In this document: positions 54,011 to 62,828 of the stretch, piece after piece
Layout of the letters: each line of letters starts with the position of its first letter
Numbering within the stretch: position 1 is the first letter of the stretch
Assembly: GCA_947259375.1 (NCBI GenBank)
Contig: CAMYLZ010000019.1
Span: 1-64,000 of the forward strand
Origin: an uncultured Parvularculaceae bacterium
Lineage (GTDB): Bacteria; Pseudomonadota; Alphaproteobacteria; Caulobacterales; Parvularculaceae
Direction: 5' to 3'
DNA length: 64,000 bases
Program-made: the position numbers and the translations under genes
Notes under the pieces: model-generated
Database searches by the model: none
Told to the model about the DNA's origin: nothing
What the model saw: the letters and a program-made list of their open reading frames with translations, nothing else

Positions 54011-54043
54011 AAAAACCCCCGCTCGATGGAGCGGGGGTTTTTT
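54011..54043. terminator. Bidirectional factor-independent terminator
   Basis: AAAAACCCCCGCTC-GATG-GAGCGGGGGTTTTTT: a 9-bp GC stem (54016-54024 / 54029-54037) flanked by A-run and T-run. It ends azoR and the convergent FKBP gene. Confidence 0.93.
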
Positions 54044-54065
54044 CGTCATTCGTGAGGAAAGCCGC

Positions 54066-55049
54066 TTACTTCACTGCAACCAGCTCAACTTCAAAGATCA
54101 GCGCTTCATTCGGGCCAATGGGGCCGCCCGGCGTGCCGCGCTCGCCATAAGCGAGATCGGGCGGAATGAAAAAGCGGAACTTGTCGCCTTCGCTCATCAA
54201 TTGCACGCCTTCGGTCCAACCGGCGATGACGCGGTTCAAAGGGAACTCGATCGTTTCGCCGCGCGAATAGGATGAATCGAACTCCGTGCCGTTAAGCAGC
54301 GTGCCTTGATAATGCACCTCCACCGTGTCGGCGGCTTCAGGGCTCTTGCTGTCTTCAGGACCTTTGGTCAGCACTTTATATTGCAGACCGCTATCGGTTG
54401 TCTCAACGCCGTCTTTCTCGGCATTTGCGGCAAGAAAATTCATCGCCGCTTCGAGGTTTCTTTCGGGGCTATGCACTTTAATCAACTCCACATCAAAAAT
54501 CAGGGCTTCATTCGGACCGATACGCCCGCTTGGCGCGCCAGTCTCGCCATAGGCAAGCGCCGGCGGCACGAAGAAACGGTAACGATCACCTTCGCTCATC
54601 AACTGTACGCCCTCGGTCCAGCCGGGAATGACGGCGTTCAGCGGAAACTGCGCTGCGGCGCCGCGCGCGCGCGATGAATCAAACTCAACGCCATCCTTCA
54701 GCGTACCGACATAATGCACGACGACAAGGTCCGTAGACTTCGGCGAGACGCCGCTTTCCGGGCCTTCCTCAAGCACCATATATTGCAGGCCGCTATCGGT
54801 GACATTGACGCCTTCATTTTGCGCGTTCTGATCGAGAAACGCCATGGAGGCGGCAAGATTTTCGGTCGCCAGCTTGGTGAAATCGGCAGCCAGCTCGGCG
54901 CCGGATTTTGCTTCATCGGGAAGCGCGGCCGCGGCTTCTGCGGCAGGCGCTTCCACTTCGGCCTCCGGCTGGTCCGAGCCGGATTTGCCGCAAGCGGCCA
55001 GCGCCGCGGCGAGGGCTGCAACGGCAGTGAATTTCAACACGTCTCGCAA
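54066..55049 (-). CDS. Tandem FKBP-type peptidyl-prolyl isomerase lipoprotein
   Basis: A 327-residue protein starting at a TTG (55049) with AGGAG 7 nt upstream. The signal peptide ends in the lipobox LAAC (Cys near 20), so it is a lipoprotein in the periplasm. Two FKBP domains follow: about 95-190 and 210-325, each with VHYxGTLxxGxEFDSS, FPLNxVIxGWTEGVQLMSEGDxxRFFxPPxLAYGE and GPNEALIFxVEL. The two domains are clearly a duplication with an internal helical linker (AAMNFLAANAEKDGV and similar in both). The role is folding of exported proteins. The TTG start is unusual but the ribosome site decides it. Confidence 0.9.
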   Translation of the reverse strand: MRDVLKFTAVAALAAALAACGKSGSDQPEAEVEAPAAEAAAALPDEAKSGAELAADFTKLATENLAASMAFLDQNAQNEGVNVTDSGLQYMVLEEGPESGVSPKSTDLVVVHYVGTLKDGVEFDSSRARGAAAQFPLNAVIPGWTEGVQLMSEGDRYRFFVPPALAYGETGAPSGRIGPNEALIFDVELIKVHSPERNLEAAMNFLAANAEKDGVETTDSGLQYKVLTKGPEDSKSPEAADTVEVHYQGTLLNGTEFDSSYSRGETIEFPLNRVIAGWTEGVQLMSEGDKFRFFIPPDLAYGERGTPGGPIGPNEALIFEVELVAVK

Positions 55050-55129
55050 GGGGGTCTCCTCAACTCATATATTCGCGGGCGAGCCTAACCCAAGGCGCCG
55101 GCGCCGCCAAATTACCAGATGGTCGGATT

Positions 55130-55696
55130 TTAACCGGCGTGCAATCGGGCAGACACATAAGCGGCGTAGATCGTCGCCCAGGCAAAGGCAAGACCGGCGG
55201 CGTTGAAACGCCCAAGGCCAACGCGCCGCGCAAGCGCGAAACCGGCGCCGGCAAGTCCGATCGACAGCGCAAAGCGCAACGCCCGCGCAATGAAAGAAAC
55301 AACAAGGAACAAGAACGCGTTGACATTGGCGGCGCCCGCCTCCACCGCATAAATCTTGTAAGGCGCGCCGGTGATCGCGCCGAGCGTCAGATTGACCGGC
55401 CACGCGCCGGTGATTTCCGATTGCACGCGCATCAACAGATCATCACCGATGAGCGGCACGGACAGCAAAAACGCCCTGCCCATTTCGACATCGTCCGCGC
55501 CCAATATCCACATAACGCAACCGCCAATCGCTGCGGACGCCGCCGCGACAAGCGCAAGGCGTAAAGTCCGCCACAGTCCGAACACAAGAACCGCCGCCGT
55601 CAGCAGAATATCCGGCACGATGAAAAAGAACGTCGCCTCGGCATAGCCCCAAAAAGCCGCGCCCGCGATCCAGAACCTGACGTTCCTCATTCCCAT
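55130..55696 (-). CDS. Multi-pass membrane protein, unknown function
   Basis: A 188-residue protein with about five hydrophobic segments (20-40, 42-65, 98-118, 125-150 and 160-180). GAITGAPYKIYAVEAG in the middle recalls SNARE-associated/DedA-like proteins (VTT domain), but the match is weak. The start overlaps the acyltransferase stop by 10 bp, so it is translated from the same transcript as the phospholipid genes (57975 down to 55687). The third codon is also Met (55690). It might be a lipid-linked transporter or flippase-like protein (inference). Confidence 0.7.
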   Translation of the reverse strand: MGMRNVRFWIAGAAFWGYAEATFFFIVPDILLTAAVLVFGLWRTLRLALVAAASAAIGGCVMWILGADDVEMGRAFLLSVPLIGDDLLMRVQSEITGAWPVNLTLGAITGAPYKIYAVEAGAANVNAFLFLVVSFIARALRFALSIGLAGAGFALARRVGLGRFNAAGLAFAWATIYAAYVSARLHAG

Positions 55697-56322
55697 GGCT
55701 GGAAATGGCCTTGCGCGGCCAATTCATTCATGCGCCCCTCAAGATCTTCCATGAAACGCGCCGCTTCGCCGGTCCAGGACAGCGGCGCGCCGGCAATGAC
55801 GTCGCAATTGAACGGCACCAGCACGAGGCTCCCCTTGGGCAACGCTTTGCCGAGCCCGTGCATGAAGACCGGATGCACCGGCGCGTTTGGTCGCGCACGC
55901 GCGAGGTAAGCGACGCCGCGCTTGAATTCGGCGCGCTGTTCCGGCTCGCCGCGCGAGCCCTCCGGGAACAGGATGACGATTTCATCGCGATCAAGCGCCG
56001 CCTCGAGATCGGCGAGCGGGTTCTTTCGCACCGCGCCGCGCGACAGTGGAATGATGCCGATAATGTTGCGCGCAAACCAGGCGAGCCATTTGTTCTTGAG
56101 GAAATAATCCGCCGCCGCCGCCGGGCGCAGGCGATGCAGGTCTTTGAGCGGAAACAGCGCCATCAGCGTCAGCGTGTCGAGATGGGAGTTATGATTGGCG
56201 ACGATGATCGCCGGACCTTTCTTCGGCAAATATTCGCGCCCGCGCAGATTCATCCCCAGAATCACCAGCAGCACCGGCCGCACGATCATCAGGAAAAAGA
56301 GATATTGCAGCACCCGCGCCAT
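55687..56322 (-). CDS. 1-acylglycerol-3-phosphate acyltransferase-like protein
   Basis: A 211-residue PlsC-fold enzyme from ATG 56322. The frame runs back to 56673 but that part is the CdsA gene in another frame. Motifs: NHNSHLD (HxxxxD, about 45-50), PLSRGAVRKNP, FPEGSRGEPEQ and a hydrophobic N-terminal anchor (VLQYLFFLMIVRPVLLVILG). Its start shares one base with the CdsA-like stop (TGATG), so coupling is tight. In E. coli the ynb genes have a similar order, although the third gene there (ynbC) is a hydrolase/acyltransferase type. The acyl donor and acceptor cannot be read. Confidence 0.88.
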   Translation of the reverse strand: MARVLQYLFFLMIVRPVLLVILGMNLRGREYLPKKGPAIIVANHNSHLDTLTLMALFPLKDLHRLRPAAAADYFLKNKWLAWFARNIIGIIPLSRGAVRKNPLADLEAALDRDEIVILFPEGSRGEPEQRAEFKRGVAYLARARPNAPVHPVFMHGLGKALPKGSLVLVPFNCDVIAGAPLSWTGEAARFMEDLEGRMNELAAQGHFQPWE

Positions 56323-57278
56323 CAAATCCGTCCACTGAAGGAAAAGAAATGCATGGCGTGGTAGAAAACCGGGGCCGCATAAGTCAGGCTGTCGACGCGG
56401 TCGAGAATGCCGCCATGGCCGGGAATGAGCCCGCCGGAATCCTTCACCCCAAGATCGCGCTTGAAGGCCGATATGGTGATGTCGCCCAAAAACCCGGCAA
56501 TGGCGATCATGCCGCCGGCGAGCGCGGCGTAATCCGCGGGAAGCGGTGTGAGATAGGGCCCGGCGAGCGAAGCGACTGCAATCGTGGAAATCAGCCCGCC
56601 CAGAAACCCTTCCCAAGTCTTTTTGGGGCTGACTTTCGGTACGATCTTGCGGCGGCCATAAAGCCGCCCCCAAGTGAATTGCGCAACGTCATTGAACTGC
56701 GTCAGCGCCACGAGAAACAATAACAGCCCGGCCCCGCCCGCCGGCCCCGCGACAGACGGATCGGCGGCGAGCAGCATCGCTGCATGGCTGAGCGCAAAAA
56801 CCGTAATGACAAGGCCCCAGCTCAATGTGCCGACCGCGCGCAAAAAACCTTCCGTCTTGCCGATCAGGGTCATCGCCATCGGGCAGAACAAGAACATCCA
56901 TACCGGAATGAAGGTGAGGAACAGCCCGTAACTGTTCATATGCGCGAAAGCGAACTGGATGGGGATCGCCAGATAGGCAAACAGGAGAATGAGCCGGTCG
57001 ACCCGGCGCATGGGGATCAGCGACATATATTCCTTGAATGCGAGGAACGTCATGAAACCCAGAAACACCGTCGATATGATGCGGTCGGTGACGATAGCGA
57101 CCGTGAAAATGGTGATCATGAACCACCAGGATGCGACCCGCCGCGACAGCTCTGATGTCGCCTCGCCCGGATTGCGCCGCCTCAGGATCGCGACGATGAC
57201 ACTGGCGGCGACAAGCAGCACGTAAATGGCGCCGATCGCCCAAAGCACGCGCATGGACAGACCATCAGGCATTTGCAT
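56322..57278 (-). CDS. Phosphatidate cytidylyltransferase-like protein (YnbB/CdsA type)
   Basis: A 318-residue protein with about eight membrane segments. The C-terminal signature is complete: SPKKTWEGFLGG and GDITISAFKRDLGVKDSGGLIPGHGGILDRVDSL with its Mg-binding residues. It makes CDP-activated lipid from phosphatidic acid and CTP. Start ATG 57278 has AAGGAAG 6 nt upstream and overlaps the preceding gene by 14 bp. Together with the CDP-alcohol transferase and acyltransferase it forms a YnbABC-like lipid unit in addition to any housekeeping CdsA. Confidence 0.9.
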   Translation of the reverse strand: MQMPDGLSMRVLWAIGAIYVLLVAASVIVAILRRRNPGEATSELSRRVASWWFMITIFTVAIVTDRIISTVFLGFMTFLAFKEYMSLIPMRRVDRLILLFAYLAIPIQFAFAHMNSYGLFLTFIPVWMFLFCPMAMTLIGKTEGFLRAVGTLSWGLVITVFALSHAAMLLAADPSVAGPAGGAGLLLFLVALTQFNDVAQFTWGRLYGRRKIVPKVSPKKTWEGFLGGLISTIAVASLAGPYLTPLPADYAALAGGMIAIAGFLGDITISAFKRDLGVKDSGGLIPGHGGILDRVDSLTYAAPVFYHAMHFFSFSGRI

Positions 57279-57975
57279 CGCGGACTTCCTTCAAGGCCAG
57301 ACGCGCCCGGTTGACGATTGCAGCGAGCCCGAGCGCGACCGCGAACGCGACCAATATCGTACTCCACCGCCCGGGCTCGAAAAAGACCAGCAATATCGCC
57401 AACGCGCCAAAGAAAAACGCCCGGTCGGATTTGCCGAATGGTCCGTCATAACGGCGCGATGCGCCGATGAGAACGCCCGCAACGCCAGTCATCTCTGCAA
57501 TGACGCCAAACAGTACAGCCGCGACCACAAGCGCCGGCGGCAGCCCGCCGATCAGCGCAAACGGCAAATAAAACGCCGCATCCGCCAGCACGTCGGTCAA
57601 CTCATTCAGCAGAGCGCCGAGGTTTGATTTCTGGCCGAATTCACGCGCCAGCATTCCGTCAATCGCATTCATCGCCATACGGATGAACAAGACGAGCGGC
57701 AAGACCGCCAACACCCAATCGGCGCCGCCCGTCGCCGCATTCGTCGCGCCATGGGCAAGGCTTAACAAAAACGCCGCGAGCGTCACCTGATTGGCGGTCA
57801 CGCCCGCATGCGCCAGCGCGCCGCAAAGCGGACGCAACAGCGCCTGAAATTTCGGCTTGAGGTCGTAAATGCTCGGCAAACTCTCCTCGCTCCCTCGCTT
57901 TGCGGTGAAAATAGCCGGATTCTGTCGCCTCATGCGAGCTTGACCTGAAGGATCGAAGGCCGGATCAGTTTTCAT
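57265..57975 (-). CDS. CDP-alcohol phosphatidyltransferase (YnbA type)
   Basis: A 236-residue membrane protein from ATG 57975 (a TTG at 58035 is a longer option; neither has a good ribosome site). About six membrane segments. The family motif reads NAIDGMLAREFGQKSNLGALLNELTD: the first and third of the four canonical metal-binding Asp are Asn (N-x2-DG-x2-AR-x8-G-x3-N-x3-D). To my knowledge this Asn variant also occurs in E. coli YnbA. It joins a CDP-lipid to an unknown alcohol. Followed with 14-bp overlap by the CdsA-like gene. Confidence 0.8.
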   Translation of the reverse strand: MKTDPAFDPSGQARMRRQNPAIFTAKRGSEESLPSIYDLKPKFQALLRPLCGALAHAGVTANQVTLAAFLLSLAHGATNAATGGADWVLAVLPLVLFIRMAMNAIDGMLAREFGQKSNLGALLNELTDVLADAAFYLPFALIGGLPPALVVAAVLFGVIAEMTGVAGVLIGASRRYDGPFGKSDRAFFFGALAILLVFFEPGRWSTILVAFAVALGLAAIVNRARLALKEVRDANA

Positions 57976-58304
57976 GAATGGATTGGCGCCGGGCGGCCCG
58001 ACAGGCGATAGAAATTTATCACCGTAGCCAGACAATAGCCGAGCATCCGCCTTTCAAGGCAAACGCCGCAGCATGGCTCCCGCCTCATCATGTTTGATTT
58101 CGTAAACATTCTCAAATGCTTAGCCCCCTGCCAAGACTGCCGGCCGCCGATACCGCGCATGCCTGCCCGGAAAAATCGCCATGGCGGGCGAATTTTTTCT
58201 TTACAAGCGGTCTTGTCGTTTCTATGTGGCGATTTCGCCATTCCCATGGGACCTCTCCGCAAGAATGGCGCTTGGTGGCAGCAGCTTTTGCGAGGTTCCA
58301 TGAG

Positions 58305-59516
58305 ATGGAAAGGCATGCTTCAGCGCTTGCGCTGGTCGTAGGGTCCGGGCCGGACCTTCCCGTACACTGTCTTCGCCCGCACGCTGCATCTAAAGCGGCG
58401 GACTGGTTCGTGCGCCGTTTTCCCGGCGACGTTCTCTATGCGGTGAAAGCGAACCCGCATCCGGCGATCATCGATGCCGTCTATGCCGCTGGGGTCAGAT
58501 GGTTTGACGTCGCCTCCCTGCCGGAGATCGAGCTGATCGCGGGGCGCTGCCCGGGCGCGACGCTCGCCTTTATGCATCCCGTAAAAGCGCGCTCGGCCAT
58601 CGCCCGCGCCTATTTCGATTTCGGGGTGCGGATATTCGCCGTCGATTCCCTCGACGAGCTTTCCAAACTAGTCAAAGAAACCGGCGGCGCGCGGGATTTG
58701 CACATCATCACCCGCCTCGCCGTGTCGTCAGACTACGCCCAGCACAAACTCTCCGGCAAGTTCGGGGCCGCCGGCCCGGAAGCCGTGATGGTCCTGCGCG
58801 AAGCACGCGCCATCGCCAGGGAACTCGGCGTGTCCTTCCATGTCGGGTCGCAATGCATGCGCCCCGAGGCCTGGCGCGTCGCCATGCAATCGGTCAGCGA
58901 AATCATCCGCGTCGCCGGCGTCACTGTCGATATTGTCGATGTCGGCGGCGGCTTTCCGGCGGCCTATCCCGGCCTTACGCCGCCGCCGCTTGACGCTTAC
59001 ATCGAAGAGATCAAGGCGTCCTTCGAAGAAATGCCGGTGCTGGAAAACGCCGATTTGTGGTGCGAACCAGGCCGGGCGCTTTGCGCGGAAGCGGGAAGCC
59101 ACATCGCCCGCGTCGAATTGCGCAAGGGCGATGCGCTTTACCTCAATGACGGCGGCTATGGCGCGCTCTTCGACGCGGCCCATGACGGGCTGGTGTTTCC
59201 GGCAAAACTGCTGCGCGAAGACGCCGTGCACCGGCCCTTGGCGCCGTTTCGCCTGTTCGGTCCGACCTGCGATTCAATCGACGCCATGGAAGGCCCGTTC
59301 CTGTTACCGGCGGACGTCAATGAGGGCGATTATATCGAATTCGGCCTCACCGGCGCTTATGGCGCGGCGCTGGCCACCCGCTTTAACGGCTTCGGCGACT
59401 ATATCGAGGCGGAACTCGCCGATGCGCCGATGCTGACCATGTATGGCGGTGCGGCGGGCGCGGCGAACCAGTCGCAAAGCGTCATCGCGCTGCATGACGC
59501 CGTACAGGAATATTGA
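58305..59516 (+). CDS. Ornithine/lysine decarboxylase-like, PLP fold III
   Basis: A 403-residue enzyme. The frame opens at 58116, but family length and GAGG 9 nt upstream support ATG 58305. The PLP-binding Lys is in FPGDVLYAVKANPHP. Further motifs are HVGSQCMRPEAW, the glycine loop VGGGFPAAYPG, EPGRALCAEAGS and the catalytic Cys in GPTCDSIDAM. The best fit is the alphaproteobacterial type III ornithine decarboxylase, giving putrescine; lysine use is possible. It is followed by a deoxyhypusine-synthase-like gene, and the pair suggests polyamine synthesis. The gap to 59658 holds two small hairpins. Confidence 0.85.
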   Translation: MERHASALALVVGSGPDLPVHCLRPHAASKAADWFVRRFPGDVLYAVKANPHPAIIDAVYAAGVRWFDVASLPEIELIAGRCPGATLAFMHPVKARSAIARAYFDFGVRIFAVDSLDELSKLVKETGGARDLHIITRLAVSSDYAQHKLSGKFGAAGPEAVMVLREARAIARELGVSFHVGSQCMRPEAWRVAMQSVSEIIRVAGVTVDIVDVGGGFPAAYPGLTPPPLDAYIEEIKASFEEMPVLENADLWCEPGRALCAEAGSHIARVELRKGDALYLNDGGYGALFDAAHDGLVFPAKLLREDAVHRPLAPFRLFGPTCDSIDAMEGPFLLPADVNEGDYIEFGLTGAYGAALATRFNGFGDYIEAELADAPMLTMYGGAAGAANQSQSVIALHDAVQEY

Positions 59517-59588
59517 CCGAACCCCCTGCCGCAAACTGGCGATCCTTTCGCCGATCCATTAGACCAACGCTATCGTTACGGCCCTCCG

Positions 59589-59610
59589 CGCGCTTCATTC
59601 GCGAAGCGCG
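59589..59610 (+). promoter_or_regulatory. Hairpin in the leader of the DHS-like gene
   Basis: CGCGCTTC and GAAGCGCG pair across a 6-nt loop, 49-70 bp before ATG 59659. A second small hairpin (GGTTTT / AAAACC) follows at about 59621-59634. They may be a weak terminator for the decarboxylase or a leader structure. Confidence 0.35.
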
Positions 59611-59658
59611 GTCCGGATCCGGTTTTTGAAAACCCGACTTTAGGAAGGACCGAGAGTT

Positions 59659-60723
59659 ATGACCGCCCAAGACAACCGCAAAGCCGAGCTGCTCGCCAGC
59701 CCTGTAGAGCATTTCGACATCACCGCCTTCGACGCCCGCCCGGTCATCGACGCCTGGGAAAAGATGTCGTTTTCATCGCGCGATACAGCGCGCGCCGCAC
59801 GCATTTACAACATGGCGCTCGAGGACAAGGACTGCACGGTCTTTCTGACGCTCGCCGGTTCGACCTCCGCCGGGGGCTGCATGCATGTCTGGCGCGACAT
59901 GGTGAAGAACAACATGGTCGACGCCATCGTCGCCACCGGCGCGTCGATCATCGACATGGACTTCTTTGAAGCGCTCGGTTTCAAGCATTACCAGGCCGGC
60001 GACATTCCCGACGACAAGGTGCTGCGCGATCTTTATATCGACCGGATCTACGACACTTATATTGACGAAGAAGAGCTCCAAGCCTGCGATCACACGATTT
60101 TCGAGCTGGCTGAAGCGCTGCCCGCGGCGCCGATTTCCTCGCGCGGTTTCATCCACGCCATGGGCAAGTGGCTCGCCGACGGCAATGCGAAAAAACCGGG
60201 CTCGCTGATTGAGGAAGCCTATAAGGCCGGCGTGCCGATTTTCTGCCCGGCCTTTACGGATTCTTCCGCCGGATTCGGCCTCGTCAAACACCAGGTCGAG
60301 CGCATGAAGGCGGGAAAGCCTTACCTCACCATTGATTCCATCGCAGACTTCCGTGAGCTGACGGATATCAAGATAAAGGGCGGCACATCCGGCCTGTTCA
60401 TGATCGGCGGCGGCGTGCCGAAAAACTTCGTTCAGGATACGGTGGTATGCGCTGAAATTCTCGGCCATGACGATGTTGAAATGCACAAATACGCCGTCCA
60501 GATTACGGTGGCGGATGTGCGCGACGGCGCCTGCTCGTCCTCTACGCTGAAAGAGGCCTGCTCTTGGGGCAAGGTCGACACGGCGCTCGAGCAAATGGTG
60601 TTCGCCGAAGCGTCAACAGTTGCCCCGCTGATCGCTTCGGACGCCTATCATCGCGGCGCCTGGAAGGCCCGGCCGCGCCGTCAATGGGCGCAACTTTTCG
60701 AGGCTGCAACGCCTTTCGGTTAA
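59659..60723 (+). CDS. Deoxyhypusine synthase-like enzyme (homospermidine synthase candidate)
   Basis: A 354-residue protein of the DHS fold. Family blocks are visible: FLTLAGSTSAGG (NAD-binding), VDAIVATGASIIDMDF, the FCPAFTDSSAGF segment, IGGGVPKNF and the conserved Lys in EACSWGKVD that forms the enzyme-bound intermediate in eukaryotic DHS. Bacteria have no eIF5A, and several bacterial DHS-like proteins act as homospermidine synthases on putrescine; the ornithine decarboxylase gene upstream supports that. An AGGAAGG ribosome site precedes ATG. A strong terminator follows. Confidence 0.85.
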   Translation: MTAQDNRKAELLASPVEHFDITAFDARPVIDAWEKMSFSSRDTARAARIYNMALEDKDCTVFLTLAGSTSAGGCMHVWRDMVKNNMVDAIVATGASIIDMDFFEALGFKHYQAGDIPDDKVLRDLYIDRIYDTYIDEEELQACDHTIFELAEALPAAPISSRGFIHAMGKWLADGNAKKPGSLIEEAYKAGVPIFCPAFTDSSAGFGLVKHQVERMKAGKPYLTIDSIADFRELTDIKIKGGTSGLFMIGGGVPKNFVQDTVVCAEILGHDDVEMHKYAVQITVADVRDGACSSSTLKEACSWGKVDTALEQMVFAEASTVAPLIASDAYHRGAWKARPRRQWAQLFEAATPFG

Positions 60724-60752
60724 AGCCTGTTAATCTCCGTTTACAAATCGAT

Positions 60753-60794
60753 GCGCGCGCAAGGGCTGAAAACGCCATTGCGCGCGCTTTTTTT
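60753..60794 (+). terminator. Factor-independent terminator
   Basis: GCGCGCGCAA and TTGCGCGCGC (10 bp) pair around a 15-nt loop, followed by TTTTTTT at 60788-60794. It ends the polyamine transcript. Confidence 0.88.
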
Positions 60795-60892
60795 GTGGAA
60801 AATTCACGCCGGCCATTAACCAGATATTTTCCGCCGCCCGCCACACTCCGAAACGTTCCGCGCGTTGCGCGCATTAATTTTCAGGGGGCCGC

Positions 60893-61831
60893 ATGGCGCT
60901 GGCGACGCGTCGGTTAGGTAGATCGTTAAGCAAACGCGCGCGTTCGCGTATTTCGTCGCTGCGCGCCTATCCGACACTCGACACCTGGATGAATCCGCTG
61001 ACGCGCGGGCTTGCGCGGCGCATCGCCAGCCAGGAATGGCTGAAAACCCATGACGAGCTCGATTTCGTCTTCCGGATGAGCGATATCGAACTCGGCGGCG
61101 TTCCGTGCGTTCACTACGAAACCGAAACCACCGGCCGGCAGGATCGCATCATCCTCTATATTCATGGCGGCGGCCTTGTCAGCGGTTCGCCGCGCATCAA
61201 CGCGTCCATGGTGCTGCCGTCCTGCCAGCTCAGCGGCGCCGAGGCGATCGGTGTTGATTATTCGCTGGTGCCCGAAGCCCGCTTTCCCGCTCAGCTTGAT
61301 GAGATAGACGCCGTTTACAAAGCCTTGCGGCGGTTTCATCCGAACAAGGCGGTGATCGTCTTTGGCGACAGCATCGGCGGCGGCCTCGCCCTCGCCAGTT
61401 TGATCCGCTGGCGCGACGCGGGCGAAGAGATGCCGGCCGGCGCGGTCCTCATCTCACCCGCGCTTGACGGCACTGGCGCCAGCGACACCCATAACAGCGT
61501 CGGCGGGAACGATCCTCTGTTCAGGAGCAATAGCGAGCGCAATTGCCGGCGGTTGTTCAACTTTTACGCACCGGACCGCAAGTTGACGGATCCCTTGATC
61601 TCGCCAATTTTCGCCCGTCTGGACGGATTGCCGCCGACGCTGGTGCATGCAGGCACGCGCGAAGTGCTGCTTGGCGATTCCGCTCGGTTTTGCGAACGCG
61701 CGAGACGCGCGAATATCGACATCACCTTGCGTCTGTTCGACGGCATGTTCCATCTGTTCCACATGCATTGGGGCCTGCGCGAAGCCAAAGCCGCCCATGC
61801 GGATATCGCCAGTTTCATCCGATCGCTTTAG
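60893..61831 (+). CDS. Alpha/beta hydrolase of the HSL/esterase type
   Basis: A 312-residue soluble enzyme. The oxyanion motif HGGG is in LYIHGGGLVSGSPRI, the nucleophile Ser in FGDSIGGGLAL, Asp near LVHAGTREVLL and His in FHLFHMHWG, all typical of the hormone-sensitive lipase family. The N-terminus is basic without a signal peptide. AGGGGG lies 7 nt before ATG. It is alone, with a terminator before it and a convergent membrane-protein gene after it. It probably hydrolyses short-chain esters. Confidence 0.9.
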   Translation: MALATRRLGRSLSKRARSRISSLRAYPTLDTWMNPLTRGLARRIASQEWLKTHDELDFVFRMSDIELGGVPCVHYETETTGRQDRIILYIHGGGLVSGSPRINASMVLPSCQLSGAEAIGVDYSLVPEARFPAQLDEIDAVYKALRRFHPNKAVIVFGDSIGGGLALASLIRWRDAGEEMPAGAVLISPALDGTGASDTHNSVGGNDPLFRSNSERNCRRLFNFYAPDRKLTDPLISPIFARLDGLPPTLVHAGTREVLLGDSARFCERARRANIDITLRLFDGMFHLFHMHWGLREAKAAHADIASFIRSL

Positions 61832-61853
61832 CCGCCCGGCCCGCCTGCACTGT

Positions 61854-62261
61854 CTAGGGGTCGGGAAAGCGGCCATCGACGCCGCCCCTTGCGCGCGCCA
61901 TAGCGCGCCGCAATAGGATCAGGCGAAACAGGCCGCAGGCTGACACATAAACAACCTCCAGATCGAATGCGCGATTGAGGAGCGGCTGCACCGGAATATT
62001 CAACTTGATCACATAGAGTGCGCCGATATGGCATAACGCCAGCACAGCATGCAGGAAAAATAACGGAACCGGAAACCACCGCTTGCGGCACATGGCGTAA
62101 AAGACGAGGGCGGTCGACGCGTCAATGACAAAATAGGCGAGCACCAGCACAGCCCCATCGGCAAGCAGCCAAAGCTGGAGCGAAAACGCCCAATTCAGGG
62201 TGACAAGACGAGCGGCCGCCGCGATTTGCGGCGACCGCGAAAGCAACGCAACAATGATCAT
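61854..62261 (-). CDS. Small multi-pass membrane protein, unknown
   Basis: A 135-residue protein with about four hydrophobic stretches (FSLQLWLLADGAVLVLAYFVID and FFLHAVLALCHIGALYVI are clearest). The basic C-terminus is cytoplasmic. The frame upstream of the first ATG (62261) still codes for hydrophobic residues (WITISFYAAFIGG), so the true start may be a non-standard codon near the stop of the next gene. No family recognised. Its partner is the 105-residue gene at 62294, from which it is separated by about 30 bp; a minus-strand operon is likely. Confidence 0.6.
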   Translation of the reverse strand: MIIVALLSRSPQIAAAARLVTLNWAFSLQLWLLADGAVLVLAYFVIDASTALVFYAMCRKRWFPVPLFFLHAVLALCHIGALYVIKLNIPVQPLLNRAFDLEVVYVSACGLFRLILLRRAMARARGGVDGRFPDP

Positions 62262-62293
62262 GCCGCCAATAAAGGCCGCATAAAAACTGATGG

Positions 62294-62611
62294 TTATCCA
62301 AGCCCAAGAATTGATTGAACGACCTCGGAAGTTTTCTCTTTGGGCAACCCGCCGCCGGCCGCTTCGAGCACCCGCGCGCCGGCTTCCAGCGCCTTGACGT
62401 TCAGCGTCTCATGCACATTGCTGGTGACCTCGGCCAGATGCAGAACCGCAGCTTCTATCTGAGCGTAAGCCTCGCCGCCCTGAGATGCATGAAGCTTGCC
62501 ATCGACGCCCTTGGCGACCACAGCGCCAGCCGCCAAAGTCGCCGCCAATCCGGCGATCTGCTTTTCAAAACGCAACAACGCTACTTGTTCTTTTCGAAGA
62601 TCGTTCATCAT
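62294..62611 (-). CDS. Small helical protein, unknown
   Basis: A 105-residue, mostly helical protein. A polar N-terminus (LRKEQVALLRFEKQIAG) is followed by an Ala-rich hydrophobic stretch (about 20-36) and an amphipathic Ala/Glu-rich helix ending EVVQSILGLG. There is no signal peptide. AGGA lies 6 nt before the second Met (62608), which may be the true start. It precedes the membrane protein at 61854 in the same direction. The pairing of a small helical protein with a small membrane protein recalls phage-derived lysis or holin-like cassettes, but nothing proves it. Confidence 0.6.
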   Translation of the reverse strand: MMNDLRKEQVALLRFEKQIAGLAATLAAGAVVAKGVDGKLHASQGGEAYAQIEAAVLHLAEVTSNVHETLNVKALEAGARVLEAAGGGLPKEKTSEVVQSILGLG

Positions 62612-62828
62612 TCTTCCTCATTATAGAAACGTGTGTTACTCATACATCCCGAAAACTGTATCGCTATTTTGCTAATGAGTTAAATACAAAATTAACCAAC
62701 GTCGGAGTTTTACTTGACGAAGGATGAAGACAATTACGCAGCACGCGTCGGGCGCGCCATGTGGCGCGTCGCGAAACGCCGCGCCGCCGAAATCCACCGT
62801 CAGGAAGGGAAACTCGAACGCGCCGCGG

